From Verrucomicrobiaceae bacterium (GTDB lineage Bacteria; Verrucomicrobiota; Verrucomicrobiae; Verrucomicrobiales; Akkermansiaceae): a stretch of DNA of 8,894 nt. Under the pieces are notes generated by a model, which saw only the letters and a program-made list of their open reading frames with translations, did not search any database and had not been told where the DNA came from. The translations under genes were made by a program, and so were the position numbers. The stretch's first letter is position 1; each line of letters opens with the position of its first letter. Shown here piece after piece: positions 7,188 to 8,894 of the stretch. The stretch lies in assembly GCA_947372405.1 (NCBI GenBank), contig CANBTO010000185.1, positions 1-8,894 of the forward strand, written 5' to 3'.

Positions 7188-8576
7188 CTAGCGGCCGGCT
7201 TTTTCGAGGAGCCGGGCGCGATCCGTCTCGGAAAGCCGGGCCGACTGCTGGACCCAGGCGCGTGCGGCCTTGGGGTCTTTTTTGAGCCAGGCGTCGATCA
7301 AGCCATCAACGCCTTGCTCGCGCTGGTCCTTGGCATTGATGCTGGCCGCCCACTCCAGTGCGGACTGCGGATCAGCTTCCATCGTTTTCAGGGCGACTAC
7401 GATGGCGCCCTGGTCCCGGGAGGCACCCGCCGGTTGGTTGGCCAGCCAGGTGACGGCTTCTTCCTGTGATTTATCGACCCACGAATTCACGAGCGAACCC
7501 ACAGCGGAAGCCCGATCGGCGGATTCCGGCAACGCTTCCACCAGAGGTAGGAGTTCCTTGAAATGGGGGCCACCCGCGCCGGAGGTGAGGCCATTGAGGG
7601 CGGAGGCCCGTTGTTCACCCTGAAGGGCGGTGACGGCGGTGAGTGCGGCGGGAAAATCCTTCTCCGCCCAAATGCCGACAGCGGTTTTGATGCCGTCGGC
7701 CGCGATGTTGGAGGGTAGTTTCAAGGCCCAGTCGAGCGCCTTGTCCGGCTCGGTTCTGGCCCAGCCGGCGGTCATGGCCGCGACGAATTCAGGGGCTTTT
7801 TTAAGATCGTTGTTTTGTTCCAGCAACTGGCCGGCCTTGACGCCATCATAATGGGAAAGCGTCTGCAGCGCATCGTGCGCCACATCGTCGGTGAAGGGGG
7901 CCTTCAAGCCCCGGAGCCAGCGGAAGGTGCCCTCAGGATCCGTTTTCACCATTTCCCGGACCAAGGCGCCGGCGATGGCTTTGGCATCGGCCGAGCTGTC
8001 CTGAAGAGTGTTTTGCTCGAAGAAACGGCGTGCCGCCTCCGGATCACGGGCGGCCCATCCGCGCAGCACATCCTTGTAATATCCCCCGTTCTGCATGCCC
8101 TGCCCCGCGACCGCAAGCGCCGACAACACGGCTGCCGGATCATCTCCGACCACATGTTCGATCACCATTTGTTGGGCAGCCAGCAACGCTCCCATGCCAC
8201 CCGCGAGATCCTCGTGCTCCTGATCCTCGCCAAAACGTTTCAGTGACTTCATCAGCTTCACGATCCCATCCGGAGACATCGAGGAAAGCAGTTGCCGGAA
8301 GGCGCTGGTCCGCGCTGAGGCATCGCGCATGCGCTGGATCCGGTGGAAATCCTCGCCTGGATCGCCCGTTGGAATGAACTTGGCCGGCGACGATCTGAGC
8401 CTGGATCCGTCATCGGTTGCCCCGCCGGATCCCTTGGCGGGATTTGCCGACTCATCCGCAAGGGCTGCCTTGGGTCCTGTGCGGCGGGCTGTTTGCCATC
8501 CAACAAAGCCCCCCAAGGCAATCCCCACGAGGAAAGCCGAAGTGAGCCACAAGGTGCTCGTTGATTTGCGAATCAT
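7188..8576 (-). CDS. Membrane-anchored helical-repeat protein, uncharacterised
   Basis: A 462-residue protein I cannot assign to a named family. A basic N-terminus is followed by one hydrophobic helix at about residues 8-27, then a low-complexity Ala/Ser/Gly linker to about residue 60, so most of the chain should lie outside the membrane, probably in the periplasm. The rest is mainly helical and carries degenerate repeats with the pattern W-x3-D-P-x2-A-x2-W, starting near 174, 209, 272, 303, 366, 399 and 430; examples are WAARDPEAARRF, WARTEPDKALDW and WLKKDPKAARAW. This suggests a TPR- or HEAT-like solenoid used for protein binding. No catalytic motif is visible. The ATG at 8576 is preferred because it places the anchor near the N-terminus; an in-frame GTG at 8612 would add 12 residues. 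Its TAG stop abuts the higA remnant, so its C-terminus may have been altered by a deletion. Confidence 0.85.
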   Translation of the reverse strand: MIRKSTSTLWLTSAFLVGIALGGFVGWQTARRTGPKAALADESANPAKGSGGATDDGSRLRSSPAKFIPTGDPGEDFHRIQRMRDASARTSAFRQLLSSMSPDGIVKLMKSLKRFGEDQEHEDLAGGMGALLAAQQMVIEHVVGDDPAAVLSALAVAGQGMQNGGYYKDVLRGWAARDPEAARRFFEQNTLQDSSADAKAIAGALVREMVKTDPEGTFRWLRGLKAPFTDDVAHDALQTLSHYDGVKAGQLLEQNNDLKKAPEFVAAMTAGWARTEPDKALDWALKLPSNIAADGIKTAVGIWAEKDFPAALTAVTALQGEQRASALNGLTSGAGGPHFKELLPLVEALPESADRASAVGSLVNSWVDKSQEEAVTWLANQPAGASRDQGAIVVALKTMEADPQSALEWAASINAKDQREQGVDGLIDAWLKKDPKAARAWVQQSARLSETDRARLLEKAGR

Positions 8577-8713
8577 CTCGGGTCGGAAATTTCTGTTGGG
8601 TTGAACGTTCACATCATTGTCATCCGCCTTGGCGGCTAACCTACGACGATTCCATCAAAAGGTAAATGGAGATGGACCGTGACGAGCGCCGATATTCCAT
8701 CGACGGAGTGGAA

Positions 8714-8755
8714 CCGACATTCTGTCGGTCGAAAAACAGGACTGCCGACAGAATG
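8714..8755. repeat. Perfect 11-bp inverted repeat with nested palindrome
   Basis: CATTCTGTCGG (8718-8728) and CCGACAGAATG (8745-8755) are exact reverse complements around a 16-base loop. The left arm extended to 8714 is itself a 6-bp hairpin, CCGACA-TTC-TGTCGG (8714-8728). It begins 18 bases downstream of the alaS stop on the minus strand and lies upstream of the repeat-protein gene. The only T-run (minus strand, 8731-8736) is in the loop, so it is not a standard intrinsic terminator. It could fold as an mRNA 3' structure or be one copy of a dispersed palindromic element. Confidence 0.6.
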
Positions 8756-8768
8756 CCCGTGACACTCA

Positions 8769-8785
8769 GCGTTCAGGTTGAACGC
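8769..8785 (-). repeat. Hairpin spanning the alaS stop codon
   Basis: GCGTTCA (8769-8775) and TGAACGC (8779-8785) pair perfectly around a 3-base loop, with the alaS stop codon (8773-8775) inside one arm. It is followed on the minus strand by no T-run. It may stabilise the mRNA 3' end or aid termination together with the larger inverted repeat next to it, or be incidental. Confidence 0.4.
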
Positions 8786-8894
8786 GCTCCTAACTTCGCG
8801 GCGGCGGCGGCTTTGATGTCTTCGAGTTTGGAGCGGTCCGGCGCGGCACCCCGGGCCTGGTCCGGCTTGCCGCCGCCTTTGCCGCCGGCGATGG
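8773..8894 (-). CDS. alaS: Alanine--tRNA ligase, C-terminal fragment
   Basis: Only the last 40 codons and two bases are in the window; the gene continues past the right edge. The visible end reads IAGGKGGGKPDQARGAAPDR followed by a Lys/Ala-rich helix and stop at 8773. This matches the C-terminal DHHA1-domain end of bacterial AlaS, where GGKGGG(K/R)PDMAQGGG is a hallmark close to the C-terminus; here the M is Q and the following glycines are partly replaced by Ala. AlaS charges tRNA-Ala with alanine in the cytosol. The repeat-protein gene begins about 200 bases downstream on the same strand. The match is short, but the motif and its place near the stop are distinctive. Confidence 0.9.
   Translation of the reverse strand, partial: IAGGKGGGKPDQARGAAPDRSKLEDIKAAAAAKLGARST

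Noticed and set aside
7062..7469. Plus-strand open frame of 135 codons over the repeat-protein 3' end
   Set aside because: It lies antisense to both the repeat protein and the higA remnant, whose minus-strand reading is far better supported.
8602..8611. Perfect 10-bp palindrome TGAACGTTCA near the repeat-protein start
   Set aside because: Short enough to be chance, and it falls within or next to the coding start depending on which start is used.

Overview
The window most likely comes from the chromosome of a Verrucomicrobiota bacterium of the Luteolibacter/Verrucomicrobiales type. The GC content is high. There is a PVC-type propeller/HEAT protein ending in a CxxCH heme domain, a secreted DUF1080 (3-keto-disaccharide hydrolase) protein and a membrane-anchored repeat protein, next to ordinary housekeeping genes (accD, asnS, the end of alaS). 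The lineage call is inference from gene content. None of the seven complete genes has a clear Shine-Dalgarno sequence in front of its preferred start.

Layout. Bases 9-839 (minus) hold accD. A 181-bp divergent gap with a candidate accD promoter and a short inverted repeat separates it from a two-gene plus-strand unit: a 66-residue single-helix membrane protein (1021-1221) and a double-CDGSH iron-sulfur protein (1248-1499). This unit runs tail to tail, 5 bp apart, into a large minus-strand gene for a secreted propeller/HEAT/heme protein (1505-4195). That gene diverges from asnS (4301-5662, plus) across a short gap with a perfect TTGACA box. asnS converges, 9 bp apart, on the secreted DUF1080 protein (5672-6739, minus).

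Bases 6740-7187 form the only long gap. It holds a candidate promoter for the DUF1080 gene and then two convergent gene 3' ends that lack their 5' parts: an unidentified plus-strand remnant (6853-7011) and a minus-strand C-terminal half of a HigA-type antitoxin (7017-7187). The antitoxin remnant lies in frame directly behind the stop codon of the next gene and looks like a deletion scar of a lost toxin-antitoxin locus. Bases 7188-8576 (minus) encode an uncharacterised membrane-anchored protein with at least seven degenerate W-x3-DP-x2-A-x2-W repeats. The right edge carries the last 40 codons of alaS (minus), a hairpin over its stop codon, and a larger inverted repeat behind it.

How the genes relate. 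Fatty-acid synthesis (accD) and translation (asnS, alaS) are core functions. The secreted heme protein and the DUF1080 protein are both exported and both belong to families linked to carbohydrate use in PVC bacteria. An oxidise-then-hydrolyse partnership through a 3-keto sugar is possible but is inference. The best leads for a second look are the higA scar, the repeat protein, and the pairing of a small membrane protein with a CDGSH protein.
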